Positions 7,323-16,460 of a stretch of DNA of 27,888 nucleotides are shown piece after piece. The notes beneath the pieces are model-generated. The model saw nothing but the letters and a program-made list of their open reading frames with translations, ran no database searches and was not told the DNA's origin. Position numbers and translations under genes: made by a program. How positions within the stretch are numbered: the first letter of the stretch is position 1; every line of letters begins with the position of its first letter. The DNA is taken from contig CAMPAX010000005.1 in the NCBI GenBank assembly GCA_946633495.1, positions 1 to 27,888 of the forward strand, given 5' to 3'. The DNA is from an uncultured Lachnospiraceae bacterium (GTDB lineage Bacteria > Bacillota > Clostridia > Lachnospirales > Lachnospiraceae).

Positions 7323-7895
7323 TCAGGAGGACATGTGGGACTGCTCCTTACTGAGATATGCCTGCACCGCAGACTCATACAGATTGTTTCCGTTGCTGTC
7401 GATGATCACGATCACGGGAAGCCGCTCTACTGTCAGCTTCCGGATGGCCTCGGTTCCAAGATCCTCATAAGCCACGACCTCTGCAGAGGTGATGCATTTG
7501 GATAAAAGAGCCCCGGCTCCACCCACAGCAGCAAAATAGACCGCCTGCTGTTCCACGATGGTTCTTAGAACCTCCTCAGAGCGTTTTCCCTTACCGATCA
7601 TTCCCGCCAGCCCTTTACGAAGCAGCAGAGGCGTATATTTATCCATCCGGCTGGAAGTCGTCGGTCCCGCAGAACCGATCACCTGTCCCGGACGTGCAGG
7701 AGTCGGACCGAGATAATACAGGAAGGTTCCGTCCAGTGAAATGGGGATCTCCTCCCCCTGTGTCAGACTCTCATACAGTCTCTTATGTGCCGCATCTCTG
7801 GCGGTATAAATGGTTCCCGTGATATATACATAATCCCCTGCCCGGAGTTCAGATATTTCCTCCCGGGATGCAGGAACGTGGAGCATTGTTTCCAT
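7323..7895 (-). CDS. fumB: Class I fumarate hydratase, beta subunit
   Basis: This 190-residue protein matches the C-terminal (beta) domain of iron-sulfur fumarases and tartrate dehydratases. It has the early segment LRAGDYVYITGTIYTARDAA and the block GPTTSSRMDKYTPLLL followed by GMIGKG, all typical. With the alpha subunit encoded immediately upstream it would convert fumarate and malate. In anaerobes this step serves the reductive or branched citric acid pathway. The subunit itself lacks the cluster-binding cysteines, as expected. The gap to the alpha gene is 62 bases and both are on the minus strand, so they are probably one operon. The gene symbol is by analogy; some annotations use ttdB or fumA-beta. 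Confidence 0.9.
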   Translation of the reverse strand: METMLHVPASREEISELRAGDYVYITGTIYTARDAAHKRLYESLTQGEEIPISLDGTFLYYLGPTPARPGQVIGSAGPTTSSRMDKYTPLLLRKGLAGMIGKGKRSEEVLRTIVEQQAVYFAAVGGAGALLSKCITSAEVVAYEDLGTEAIRKLTVERLPVIVIIDSNGNNLYESAVQAYLSKEQSHMSS

Positions 7896-7957
7896 ATTGA
7901 TCCGTACTGATCCTTTCTTTTTTCACCTTGATACTTATCATTTTCCGACTCTGCAGC

Positions 7958-8797
7958 TCACAGCTTAACCGTCTTATGGCGGTTTACGTGACAGCACATA
8001 TTGACAGCCACCGGAAGACCCGCGATATGAGTTGCGTAGGTTTCGATATTTACGGCCAGAGCCGTATTCCGTCCGCCCAGACCGGCAGGTCCGATGCCAA
8101 GACTGTTGATGGCGGTAAGGAGCTCTTCTTCCAGCTGGCGGATATGAGGCAGGCTGCTTCTCTCCGCTGTGGAACGTGTCAGTGCCTTTTTTGCGAGGAT
8201 GGCTGAAAGTTCAAAATCTCCGCCGATCCCAACACCCACAACAAAGGGAGGACATGCATTCGGTCCGGCCTCGCTCACCGTCTTAATCACCGCATTCTTC
8301 ACTCCCTCTACGCCGTCCGCAGGTTTCAGCATATACTGCTTACTCATATTCTCGCTGCCGAATCCCTTCGGTGCTATGGTGATGGTAAGCTCATCTCCCG
8401 GCACAACATCATAATGGATGATGGCCGGCGTGTTATCCCTTGTATTCACACGCTGCAGGGGGTCTCCCACGACGGATTTTCTTAAATAACCATCCGTATA
8501 TCCCTGCCGGACTCCCTCGTTGATAGCCTCCGTAAGGCCTCCATCCACATGAACCTCCTGTCCGAGGCGCACAAAAAAGACAGCCATTCCCGTGTCCTGA
8601 CATATGGGGATCTGCTCCTCATTTGCCATTTTCAGGTTTTCCTGCAGCTGTCCGAGAATCTTTTTTCCGAGGGGTGAATTTTCACTGTCCCGTGCAAGAT
8701 CCAACGCCCGCGCCATATCCGGTGCGAGCGTCAGATTTGCCTCAATACACATCTTACTGACCGCGGCTGTTACCTCTGCGGCTGTGATCTCACGCAT
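7958..8797 (-). CDS. fumA: Class I fumarate hydratase, alpha subunit
   Basis: This is the iron-sulfur half of a two-subunit class I fumarase, 279 residues, the usual size. Three conserved cysteine sites expected to hold the oxygen-sensitive 4Fe-4S cluster are visible: Cys66 in ICQDTG, Cys182 in NACPPFVVGVGIGG, and Cys268/Cys269 in MCCH. GLGGRNTALAV near 239-249 is a further signature. The beta subunit follows 62 bases downstream. The ATG at 8797 is preceded by an AGG box about seven bases away. Tartrate dehydratase is a close relative and cannot be excluded from sequence alone, but fumarase is far more likely in an anaerobe. Confidence 0.92.
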   Translation of the reverse strand: MREITAAEVTAAVSKMCIEANLTLAPDMARALDLARDSENSPLGKKILGQLQENLKMANEEQIPICQDTGMAVFFVRLGQEVHVDGGLTEAINEGVRQGYTDGYLRKSVVGDPLQRVNTRDNTPAIIHYDVVPGDELTITIAPKGFGSENMSKQYMLKPADGVEGVKNAVIKTVSEAGPNACPPFVVGVGIGGDFELSAILAKKALTRSTAERSSLPHIRQLEEELLTAINSLGIGPAGLGGRNTALAVNIETYATHIAGLPVAVNMCCHVNRHKTVKL

Positions 8798-8915
8798 ATT
8801 CTTACCTGTACTTTCTTAATTGCTGTCCACTGAACCGGAAATTAAACCCGGTATTTGTTTCTTAAAAGTACGGACCGGATGTATGTCCTTTCTCCTGATC
8901 CGCCTGACACTCCCT

Positions 8916-9113
8916 CTACGAGAGGAAATCATCTCTGCCCTTGAACGGCTTCTTCCCTTTATGCTGCTGCGAGAAATTATAGATCTTGATGCAGACATAG
9001 AAGATCAGGAGCACCACAACGATCACGGCCAGCCAATAGGAGATTCCGATCAGAAAGTCCTCGATGCCCTTCGTATTCGTAAGGTTTTCTATATTTTCTT
9101 TGATTCCTTCCAT
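8916..9113 (-). CDS. Small single-pass membrane protein
   Basis: A 65-residue protein with an acidic N-terminus, one strong membrane helix (about residues 22-45, around YWLAVIVVVLLIFYVCIKIY) and a Lys-rich end. The ATG at 9113 is chosen because GGAG sits about 12 bases before it; a TTG at 9131 would overlap that site. I recognise no family. Codon-level support is limited because the gene is short, but the hydrophobic helix followed by positive residues is unlikely by chance. It lies between gyrA and the fumarase genes on the same strand. Confidence 0.6.
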   Translation of the reverse strand: MEGIKENIENLTNTKGIEDFLIGISYWLAVIVVVLLIFYVCIKIYNFSQQHKGKKPFKGRDDFLS

Positions 9114-9191
9114 ATTGTCTTTACTCTCCAAGATTTCGGTTTATTCAGGTAGTATCTCCTGGGTATCTTATGATCCGGCGATGTCCGGTCA

Positions 9192-9220
9192 CCGATGCTC
9201 CGCGGGGAGCACCGGCAGAT
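9192..9220 (-). other. GC-rich hairpin downstream of gyrA
   Basis: TGCTCC (9196-9201) and GGAGCA (9206-9211) pair around a GCGG loop, and three more pairs extend the stem past one mismatch. It lies about 75 bases after the gyrA stop. No T-run follows on the minus strand, so it is more likely an mRNA 3'-end structure than an intrinsic terminator. Confidence 0.4.
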
Positions 9221-9293
9221 CCTTTCATACGCATAAATCAATCACGACTTTATCATGAATCTATCATTCTTCAATCAGAATCGATCACACACA

Positions 9294-11804
9294 TCACTCC
9301 TGCTTCACATCTTCGCCCTCTTCCAGCCTCCGCAGCTGTTCCTCGGTCTGCGCCACCGCATCCCGAACCTTGGCAATGCTTGCTACGGTGATATCCTCAC
9401 CCTGATCCAGCCGGATCAGCTTCACGCCGGAGGTGATCCGGCTGTAGGTGGAGATATCGCTGCATTTCAGCTGAATGATGATTCCCTGGGTAGTGATCAT
9501 CATGATCTCGTGGTCATCATTTACGGCCTTTACACCGATGATATCACCGGTCTTCTCCGTGATCTTATAGCATTTCAGACCCTTGCCGCCACGCTTCTGA
9601 ACCGTGAATTCATCGATCTTTGTCCGCTTACCCATACCCTTTTCGGAAACGATCAGCAGCGACTCACCCTGGGTATTCATCTGCATTCCGATCACTTCAT
9701 CTCCCGGGGTCAGATTCATACCTCTTACGCCCATGGAATTTCTTCCGGTACTGCGGACATCCCGGTCGTTGAACCGGATGCACATACCGTTTTTGGATAC
9801 CATGAAGATATCACGGGTGTTGTCCGTGGTCTTTACTTCGATCAGCTCATCATCATCCTTCAGGGTAATGGCGATGAGGCCGTTCTTGCGGATATTTGCA
9901 TACTCGGACTCTGGTGTCTTCTTGATCATACCGTGTTTGGTTACCATCAGAAGATACTTCTTATCCGTGTATTCCTTAATGGGGATGATGGCGGTAACCT
10001 TTTCATCTCCGTCCAGCTGGAGAAGGTTGACCACAGCCGTTCCTCTGGCCTGCCGTCCTGCCTCCGGGATCTGATAAGCACGAAGCCGGTAGCAGCGTCC
10101 CTTATTCGTAAAGAACAGGATATAGTGCAGAGTTGTGGTCATCAGAAGATCTTCGATATAATCATCCTCGATGGTCTGCATCCCCCGGATTCCCCTGCCG
10201 CCGCGTCCCTGAGCACGGAAATTCGATACGCTCATCCGCTTGATGTATCCGAAATGGGTCATGGCGATCACGGTATTCTCTCTCTTGATCAGGTCTTCAT
10301 CCATGATCTCGCCCACTGCGGCACCGATCCGGGTCCGACGTTCATCACCGAACTTTGTGGCAATGATAAGCAGCTCCTCGCGGATCACCGCCAGAAGTTT
10401 CTTCGGATCGGCAAGGATTGCCTTATATTCAGCGATCTTCGCCATCAGGTCTTTATATTCATCTTCCAGTTTTTCACGTTCCAGACCTGTCAGCTGGCGG
10501 AGACGCATCTCCACGATTGCACCTGCCTGCGCCTCGGAAAGACCGAACCGATCCATCAGGGCAGTTTTCGCTGCTGCCACATTTTCGGATCCGCGAATGA
10601 TCTTTATAACTTCGTCGATATTATCGATGGCTATAAGCAGACCCTCAACGATGTGGGCACGTTCCTCTGCCTTATTCAGATCGTATTTTGTCCGGCGGGT
10701 AACAACCTCTTCCTGATGCCTGAGATAATACTTCAGCATATCCAGAAGAGACAGTACCTTCGGTTCGTTATTTACCAGAGCCAGCATATTTACGCCGAAG
10801 GTGTCCTCCAGCTGTGTGTGCCGGTAGAGGTTGTTCAGCATGACATTTGCATTGCAGTCCTTGCGGAGCTCGATCACGATGCGCATGCCTTCACGGTTGG
10901 ATTCATCACGAAGATCCGTAATTCCATCCACCTTTTTATTCTTTACCAGCTCTGCAATCTTGGCGATGAGCATGGCTTTATTCACCATATAGGGAAGCTC
11001 GGTTACAACGATCCGCTGCTTTCCGCCGGCCATGGGTTCGATGTTGGATATCGCACGTACCTTGATCTTGCCGTGTCCGGTTCTGTATGCTTCTTCGATG
11101 CCTGCACGTCCCAGGATCTCCGCTCCCGTGGGGAAGTCCGGTCCCTTAACGATCTCCAGAAGTTCTTCGATCTCTGTCTCCCGGTCCTCATCGATACGGT
11201 TGTTGATGATCTTTACTACCGCATCGATCACCTCCTTCAGGTTATGAGGAGGGATATTTGTTGCCATGCCGACCGCGATACCGGTGGTACCATTTACCAG
11301 AAGGTTCGGATAACGGCTGGGAAGTACGGTAGGCTCTTTCTCCGTCTCGTCAAAGTTCGGGATAAAGTCCACCGTGTCTTTGTTGATATCCGTCAGCATT
11401 TCGATGGACATCTTAGTCAGTCTCGCTTCTGTATATCGCATGGCAGCGGCGCCGTCACCGTCCACGGAACCAAAGTTTCCGTGTCCGTCAACCAGTGGAT
11501 ATCTGGTGTTCCATTCCTGTGCCAGCTTTACCAATGCATCATAAATGGAGCTGTCACCGTGGGGATGATACTTACCCATGGTATCACCGACGATACGTGC
11601 GCACTTACGGTGCGGCTTGTCCGGCCCGTTGTTCAGTTCGATCATGGAATAGAGGATCCTGCGTTGAACCGGTTTCAGACCATCTCTTACATCCGGAAGT
11701 GCCCGGGCTGCGATTACACTCATGGCATAATCGATATAGGAATTCTCCATCGTCTTTTTCAGATCTACTTCCCGCACATCATCAAAGATCTTATCGTCAT
11801 CCAT
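9294..11804 (-). CDS. gyrA: DNA gyrase subunit A
   Basis: This is the DNA-cutting subunit of gyrase, which introduces negative supercoils using ATP hydrolysed by GyrB. The catalytic tyrosine is Tyr124 in AMRYTEARL. The C-terminal domain carries the GyrA box QKRGGKG (736-742), which marks gyrase rather than topoisomerase IV. At 836 residues it has normal length. The quinolone-resistance positions read HPHGDSSIYD, with Ser85 and Asp89 matching the sensitive Ser83 and Asp87 of Escherichia coli, so no classic resistance change is present. The ATG at 11804 follows AAAGGAGC, and gyrB ends 63 bases upstream, giving a gyrB-gyrA operon. Confidence 0.98.
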   Translation of the reverse strand: MDDDKIFDDVREVDLKKTMENSYIDYAMSVIAARALPDVRDGLKPVQRRILYSMIELNNGPDKPHRKCARIVGDTMGKYHPHGDSSIYDALVKLAQEWNTRYPLVDGHGNFGSVDGDGAAAMRYTEARLTKMSIEMLTDINKDTVDFIPNFDETEKEPTVLPSRYPNLLVNGTTGIAVGMATNIPPHNLKEVIDAVVKIINNRIDEDRETEIEELLEIVKGPDFPTGAEILGRAGIEEAYRTGHGKIKVRAISNIEPMAGGKQRIVVTELPYMVNKAMLIAKIAELVKNKKVDGITDLRDESNREGMRIVIELRKDCNANVMLNNLYRHTQLEDTFGVNMLALVNNEPKVLSLLDMLKYYLRHQEEVVTRRTKYDLNKAEERAHIVEGLLIAIDNIDEVIKIIRGSENVAAAKTALMDRFGLSEAQAGAIVEMRLRQLTGLEREKLEDEYKDLMAKIAEYKAILADPKKLLAVIREELLIIATKFGDERRTRIGAAVGEIMDEDLIKRENTVIAMTHFGYIKRMSVSNFRAQGRGGRGIRGMQTIEDDYIEDLLMTTTLHYILFFTNKGRCYRLRAYQIPEAGRQARGTAVVNLLQLDGDEKVTAIIPIKEYTDKKYLLMVTKHGMIKKTPESEYANIRKNGLIAITLKDDDELIEVKTTDNTRDIFMVSKNGMCIRFNDRDVRSTGRNSMGVRGMNLTPGDEVIGMQMNTQGESLLIVSEKGMGKRTKIDEFTVQKRGGKGLKCYKITEKTGDIIGVKAVNDDHEIMMITTQGIIIQLKCSDISTYSRITSGVKLIRLDQGEDITVASIAKVRDAVAQTEEQLRRLEEGEDVKQE

Positions 11805-11867
11805 TTATAGTTGCTCCTTTCGGGGTCCTGTGAGGCTTTGTTCTCTTCTCACAGATTCATTTTACGC

Positions 11868-13799
11868 TTAAATGTCGAGATTCTTCACAAATTTTGCATT
11901 TTCTTCGATGAATTTTTTCCGGGGTTCCACCTTATCACCCATCAGGATATTAAAGGTTATATCCACCTCGGATTCATCCAAATCTTCTATGCCTACCCGA
12001 AGCAGTATCCTCTTCTCAGGATCCATGGTGGTATCCCAGAGCTGGTCTGCATCCATCTCTCCAAGTCCTTTGTATCGCTGAACCTTATTCTGCTGGTCAC
12101 GTCCAACTTCTTCGATGATCTTTGCAAGCTCTTCATCGCTGTAGGCGTACCAGAATTTCTTATTTCGTTCCAGTCGATAGAGCGGCGGCTGCGCCAGATA
12201 AACATGTCCCTGACGGATCAGCTCAGGCATAAACCGGTAGAAGAAGGTCAGAAGAAGAGTTGCTATATGTGCACCGTCCACGTCGGCATCCGTCATGATA
12301 ATGATCTTGTCATACCGAAGCTTCTCGATATCAAAATTATCATGGATTCCCGTACCGAAGGCTGTGATCATGGCCTGGATCTCCTTATTCTCCAGAATAT
12401 GATCCAGTCTTGCCTTCTCTACGTTCAGGATCTTACCGCGAAGAGGCAGGATGGCCTGGGTTGCACGGTTCCGGGCCGTTTTTGCGGAACCGCCTGCGGA
12501 ATCACCCTCTACGATATAGATCTCGCATTTCTTCGGATCCTTATCCGAGCAGTCCGCTAATTTTCCGGGCAGAGCCATACCCTGGGAAAGCTCCGTTTTT
12601 CGGATCATTTCCTTTGCCTTACGGGCAGCATTCCGGGCCTTCTGAGCCTGCAGCGCCTTCTCGATAATGGTCTTTGCCACCGCGGGATTCTGCTCCAGGA
12701 AATAAACCAGCTGTTCATTCATGATGGATTCCACAGCGGTTCTGGCAGCTGCATTTCCAAGCTTCTGCTTTGTCTGTCCCTCGAACTGGGGATTCTCGAT
12801 CTTGATGGAAATGATGGCGGTAAGACCTTCTCTCAGATCATCACCGATCAGATTCTCATCCTTTTCTTTCAGTAATTTGTTATTTCTGGCGTAATCGTTG
12901 AAAACCTTGGTTATAGAGGAACGGAATCCGGTAAGGTGCATACCTCCTTCCGGAGTTATGATATTATTTACAAAGCTGTAAATCGTCTCATTGTAGGAAT
13001 CGTTGTGCTGCAGAGCGACTTCTACATAGATATTATCTCTGGTTCCCTCGCAGTAGATCGTTTTATCATAGAGAACCGTCTTATGCCGGTTGAGATAGGT
13101 CACAAATTCTTTGATTCCTCCCTCATAATGGAATGAATCCTTGCGTCTTTCTTCTTCCGGCCCCCGAAGATCCTCAAGAGTGATCTTCAGATTCTTCGTC
13201 AGGAATGCAGTCTCCCTGAGACGTACTCTCAGAGTATCATAATCGTAGATCACATCATCGAAAATGGTGGCATCCGGTTTAAATGTAACCTTTGTTCCGG
13301 TACCTTCCGTCTCGCCTACCACCTTCAGATCATACATTACCACACCGCGTTCATACCTCTGCCGGTAGATCTTTCCGTCTCTGGATACTTCCACTTCCAG
13401 CCAGTCGGAAAGCGCATTTACGACAGAGGATCCCACACCATGCAGACCACCGGATACCTTGTATCCTCCACCACCGAACTTTCCGCCTGCGTGAAGCACG
13501 GTAAATACGACTTCTACCGCCGGACGTCCTGCTTTCTTCTGAATATCAACCGGAATTCCACGGCCGTTATCCACTACCGTGATTGAATTATCCTCGTTGA
13601 TATATACATTGATCTCATTGCAGAATCCTGCCAAAGCCTCATCTACCGCATTGTCCACGATCTCATAAACCAGGTGATGTAATCCCCGGGAGGATGTGCT
13701 TCCGATGTACATACCCGGACGAAGTCTTACTGCTTCCAGTCCTTCCAGAATCTGAATCTGTTCAGCCCCGTAATTCTGATTTTCCTGATTCTCTGCCAT
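11868..13799 (-). CDS. gyrB: DNA gyrase subunit B
   Basis: This is the ATPase subunit of gyrase. GHKL ATP-binding motifs are present: EIVDNAVDEA (residues 46-55), DNGRGIP (77-83) and GLHGVGSS (118-125). The Toprim metal-binding parts EGDSAGG (431-437) and DADVDGAH (504-511) are intact, and PLRGKILN lies at 452-459. At 643 residues it is the standard Gram-positive length, without the insert of enterobacterial GyrB. AAGGAGA lies upstream of the ATG at 13799. It follows recF after 78 bases and precedes gyrA, the order seen in many Firmicutes. Confidence 0.98.
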   Translation of the reverse strand: MAENQENQNYGAEQIQILEGLEAVRLRPGMYIGSTSSRGLHHLVYEIVDNAVDEALAGFCNEINVYINEDNSITVVDNGRGIPVDIQKKAGRPAVEVVFTVLHAGGKFGGGGYKVSGGLHGVGSSVVNALSDWLEVEVSRDGKIYRQRYERGVVMYDLKVVGETEGTGTKVTFKPDATIFDDVIYDYDTLRVRLRETAFLTKNLKITLEDLRGPEEERRKDSFHYEGGIKEFVTYLNRHKTVLYDKTIYCEGTRDNIYVEVALQHNDSYNETIYSFVNNIITPEGGMHLTGFRSSITKVFNDYARNNKLLKEKDENLIGDDLREGLTAIISIKIENPQFEGQTKQKLGNAAARTAVESIMNEQLVYFLEQNPAVAKTIIEKALQAQKARNAARKAKEMIRKTELSQGMALPGKLADCSDKDPKKCEIYIVEGDSAGGSAKTARNRATQAILPLRGKILNVEKARLDHILENKEIQAMITAFGTGIHDNFDIEKLRYDKIIIMTDADVDGAHIATLLLTFFYRFMPELIRQGHVYLAQPPLYRLERNKKFWYAYSDEELAKIIEEVGRDQQNKVQRYKGLGEMDADQLWDTTMDPEKRILLRVGIEDLDESEVDITFNILMGDKVEPRKKFIEENAKFVKNLDI

Positions 13800-13877
13800 G
13801 TCGTCTCCTTTTTGTGAAACGTTAGATTATCTGCTGCAAATGCGAGAGCCCGAAGGTTCTTTACCTTTGCGAAGTCT

Positions 13878-14984
13878 TTAAGATTCTTTATATACCTTAC
13901 CCTGCACGACCTTATATACCCGGTCCTGCTCCACACGCTCACGGATGAAATCTCCGTAGCCTGTACAGGTAAGGATCGTCTGTATCCCATCGATACTTCC
14001 AAGCAAAGCATCCCGCCTTCTTTCATCCAACTCGGACATTACATCATCCAAAAGAAGGATGGGCGTATCGCTGATCATCTCTCTAACCAGTTCGATCTCC
14101 GCCAGCTTCAGAGTCAGCGCGGCGGTTCTTTGCTGTCCCTGGGATCCGTAGACCCTTACATCATTTTCATTGATGTAAATGCCGATATCATCTCTTTGAG
14201 GTCCCACCGTAGTGGATGCACTTCGAAAGTCCGCCTCTCTTTTGGACTTCAGCATCTCCTCAATCCTGTCTTCTCTCACATTCGGCTCATATTTGATCTC
14301 GATCTTTTCTCTTCCGCCGGTGATCTTCGAATGTACACGCTGTACGACTTCATAGAGCATCCGGATAAAATTATGCCTCTCTTCGATGATCCTCTTTCCG
14401 TACTGCGCCAGCTGCATATCCCAGACATCCAGCGTCATAAGAAGATCCTCATCCGACGCTCTTTTACTCCTGCGGTTCAGTATCTCCCGAAGCAGATTAT
14501 TTCTCTGATTCAGTATCTTGTTATAATCCGACAGATTGGAATAATAGATCCTGCTTAACTGGCAGATCTCCGCATCCATGAATCGTCTTCGTTCCGCCGG
14601 ACCTTCCTTCACTATGGAGAGATCCTCCGGCGAAAAGAAAATGATATTAATCAGCCCGAACAGCTCCGAACTTCTCCGGATAGGGATTCCATCGATATTT
14701 ACGCTTTTCCCATTTGTCTTTCGAAGCTGCATGTCGATCCTGTGTCCCACATCCCGCTTCTTTACGTTCAGGCGTATATGCGCTTCATCTGCTCCGAACC
14801 GGATCATATCCTTGTCCCTTGTCATACGATGGGACCGGGTGGTTGCTCCTACGTAAGCCGCTTCCAGTACATTTGTCTTCCCCTGGGCATTTTCCCCGTA
14901 GAGGATATTGGTCTTCTCACTGAAGCCGAGTTCCAGGCTCTCGTAATTTCTGAAATTCGTTAATTCGATTGAATCGATATACAT
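13878..14984 (-). CDS. recF: Recombination and repair protein RecF
   Basis: This SMC-like ATPase helps RecOR load RecA at single-strand gaps. The Walker A motif GENAQGKTN is at residues 30-38, and the signature and Walker B region SQGQQRTAALTLKLAE ... LLLDDVMSELD is near the C-terminus. The N-terminus MYIDSIELTNFRNYESL is the canonical RecF start, so the ATG at 14984 is used, giving 368 residues. A TTG at 15011 would add nine non-family residues. A weak GGTTGGG box precedes the chosen start. It lies between the S4-domain gene and gyrB in the conserved origin cluster. Confidence 0.95.
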   Translation of the reverse strand: MYIDSIELTNFRNYESLELGFSEKTNILYGENAQGKTNVLEAAYVGATTRSHRMTRDKDMIRFGADEAHIRLNVKKRDVGHRIDMQLRKTNGKSVNIDGIPIRRSSELFGLINIIFFSPEDLSIVKEGPAERRRFMDAEICQLSRIYYSNLSDYNKILNQRNNLLREILNRRSKRASDEDLLMTLDVWDMQLAQYGKRIIEERHNFIRMLYEVVQRVHSKITGGREKIEIKYEPNVREDRIEEMLKSKREADFRSASTTVGPQRDDIGIYINENDVRVYGSQGQQRTAALTLKLAEIELVREMISDTPILLLDDVMSELDERRRDALLGSIDGIQTILTCTGYGDFIRERVEQDRVYKVVQGKVYKES

Positions 14985-15021
14985 GTATGTCCCAACCTGA
15001 ACTCTCTGCAAATGAAGTTTC

Positions 15022-15240
15022 TTACAGTTCCTGCGACTCTACCTTTACTGTCTTGTTCCGGAACGTAAAGGAATCCCCGGGGATCAGTTTCCTGCCACGG
15101 CGGGTGTCAACCTCCCCATTTACAAGAACCTCCCCGTTTTGTATCACTTCCTTTGCCTCTATACCGGAATCAACAATTCCGGCAAGCTTCAGGGCCTGTC
15201 CGAGTTTTATAAACTCATCTTTGATCTTTATACTGTCCAT
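15022..15240 (-). CDS. yaaA: S4-domain RNA-binding protein (YaaA type)
   Basis: This 72-residue protein consists of a single S4 RNA-binding fold. LGQALKLAGIVDSG, then AKEVIQNGEVLVNGEV, then TRRGRKLIPGD is the standard S4 pattern. A protein of this type sits between dnaN and recF in Bacillus subtilis and many relatives. Its exact job is unknown; a role with ribosomes or other structured RNA is inferred from the domain. The ATG at 15240 lies 17 bases after dnaN stops, so it is co-transcribed. Confidence 0.92.
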   Translation of the reverse strand: MDSIKIKDEFIKLGQALKLAGIVDSGIEAKEVIQNGEVLVNGEVDTRRGRKLIPGDSFTFRNKTVKVESQEL

Positions 15241-15257
15241 ATCTTTAACATCCCTTA

Positions 15258-16376
15258 TTATGCATATACGTCCGTATTGATGTTGATCGGAAGTATGATA
15301 TAAACATAGCTCTCCTCCGCATCCTTGATAATGCAGGGATTTTTGGAATCTGCCATATAGATCACAACATCATCGTCATCGATCACACGAAGAGCATCCA
15401 TGAGGAATTTCGGATTGAAGCCGATGATGATCTCATCACCTTCTTTTTCAATCTCCATCTCTTCCTTCATGGATCCTAAATTAGTATCCAGTCTTACGTA
15501 CAGATTATTATCATTCTTCACGCTTACGATGATAGGCTTCTTATCCGTCTCCTGGATCAGCAGACTTGCACGGTCGATAATCCCCATCAGTTCCCGCTTA
15601 TTTGCCTTCACGGACAGACTGTGTCCCATGGACATCATATTTGCTATACGGAAATACTCGCCTTCGATCAGACGGGATACCACCCTTGTATCCTCATATT
15701 CAAACAAAAGATGTCTGTCGGAGAAGTAGATATCCACCATATCCTCAGCTCCGCCGTTGATGATCTTACTGAGCTCCTGCAGCGTCTTTCCGGGAACGAC
15801 TACCTTCACATCCGGATTCTCTCCCGAAAGATCCACCTTTCTTCTGGAGATACGATGTCCGTCCAGGGATATTACGATCAGCTGATTATTCGTAACCTCA
15901 AAACATTCACCGGTCATCATTTTCGTGCTTTCATTATCTGAGATTGAGAAAATGGTCTGACGGATGATATCCTTCAAGGTCAGCTGCGAGATACGAATGC
16001 TCTTTTCCTTTTCAATCTGAGGAAGAGGTGAGAATTCATCTCCTGTCCTGCAGGGGATCGTGAATTTGGATTTCTCACACCGGATATCAACCCGGATATC
16101 GGAGGTTGTCTCCAGATCGATCTCGCTGTCAGGCAGCTTACGAACAATATCGGAGAATATCTTTGCCTCTATGGCTACCTGTCCTTCTTCCAAAACAGTA
16201 GCATCAACGACTGTTTCGATACCTAACTCAAGATTATTGGCAGTAAGATAAAGCTTCCCTCCCTCTGCCTTTAAAAGAATGCATTCAAGTATCGGCATGG
16301 TAGTTTTGGTAGATACTGCCTTTGATACGATATTGATTCCATTTGTAAGTACATTTTTGTTGCATTTAATATTCAT
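15258..16376 (-). CDS. dnaN: DNA polymerase III sliding clamp, beta subunit
   Basis: DnaN forms the ring that tethers the replicative polymerase to DNA. The N-terminus MNIKCNKNVLTNGINIVSKA and the late segment EEMEIEKEGDEIIIGFNPKF followed by LMDALR are typical of the clamp family. The C-terminus is YVYIILPININT, close to the usual LPI(R/N) end. The ATG at 16376 gives 372 residues, near the family average of about 370; GGGAGG lies 13 bases ahead. The frame stays open to 16508, but that extension overlaps the origin unwinding region and has no family resemblance. The gene is downstream of dnaA across the origin spacer. Confidence 0.97.
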   Translation of the reverse strand: MNIKCNKNVLTNGINIVSKAVSTKTTMPILECILLKAEGGKLYLTANNLELGIETVVDATVLEEGQVAIEAKIFSDIVRKLPDSEIDLETTSDIRVDIRCEKSKFTIPCRTGDEFSPLPQIEKEKSIRISQLTLKDIIRQTIFSISDNESTKMMTGECFEVTNNQLIVISLDGHRISRRKVDLSGENPDVKVVVPGKTLQELSKIINGGAEDMVDIYFSDRHLLFEYEDTRVVSRLIEGEYFRIANMMSMGHSLSVKANKRELMGIIDRASLLIQETDKKPIIVSVKNDNNLYVRLDTNLGSMKEEMEIEKEGDEIIIGFNPKFLMDALRVIDDDDVVIYMADSKNPCIIKDAEESYVYIILPININTDVYA

Positions 16377-16409
16377 GAAAGAATCGGTGCCTCCCGCCGT
16401 CCCGGCTGT

Positions 16410-16460
16410 ATAATAAATAAATATAAGATTAACAGTAGTTATAGTAGTAACTGTGGATAT
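16410..16460 (+). other. oriC: oriC unwinding element: AT-rich tract, DnaA-trios and DnaA box
   Basis: An AT-rich tract (16410-16429) leads into seven in-register triplets (16430-16450) reading TAA CAG TAG TTA TAG TAG TAA. One C follows, then a DnaA-box-like TGTGGATAT (16452-16460). Read 3' to 5' from the box, five of the seven triplets fit the published B. subtilis DnaA-trio pattern of G/A, A, T/A. This matches a bacterial core unwinding element by position and content, but has not been tested here. Confidence 0.65.

Noticed and set aside
9255..11810. Plus-strand open frame of 851 codons opposite gyrA
   Set aside because: It mirrors gyrA almost exactly, has no ribosome binding site, and its translation resembles no family; GyrA motifs on the other strand are intact.
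13878..15011. RecF start at TTG 15011
   Set aside because: Nine extra residues outside the family pattern; the ATG at 14984 gives the canonical RecF N-terminus.
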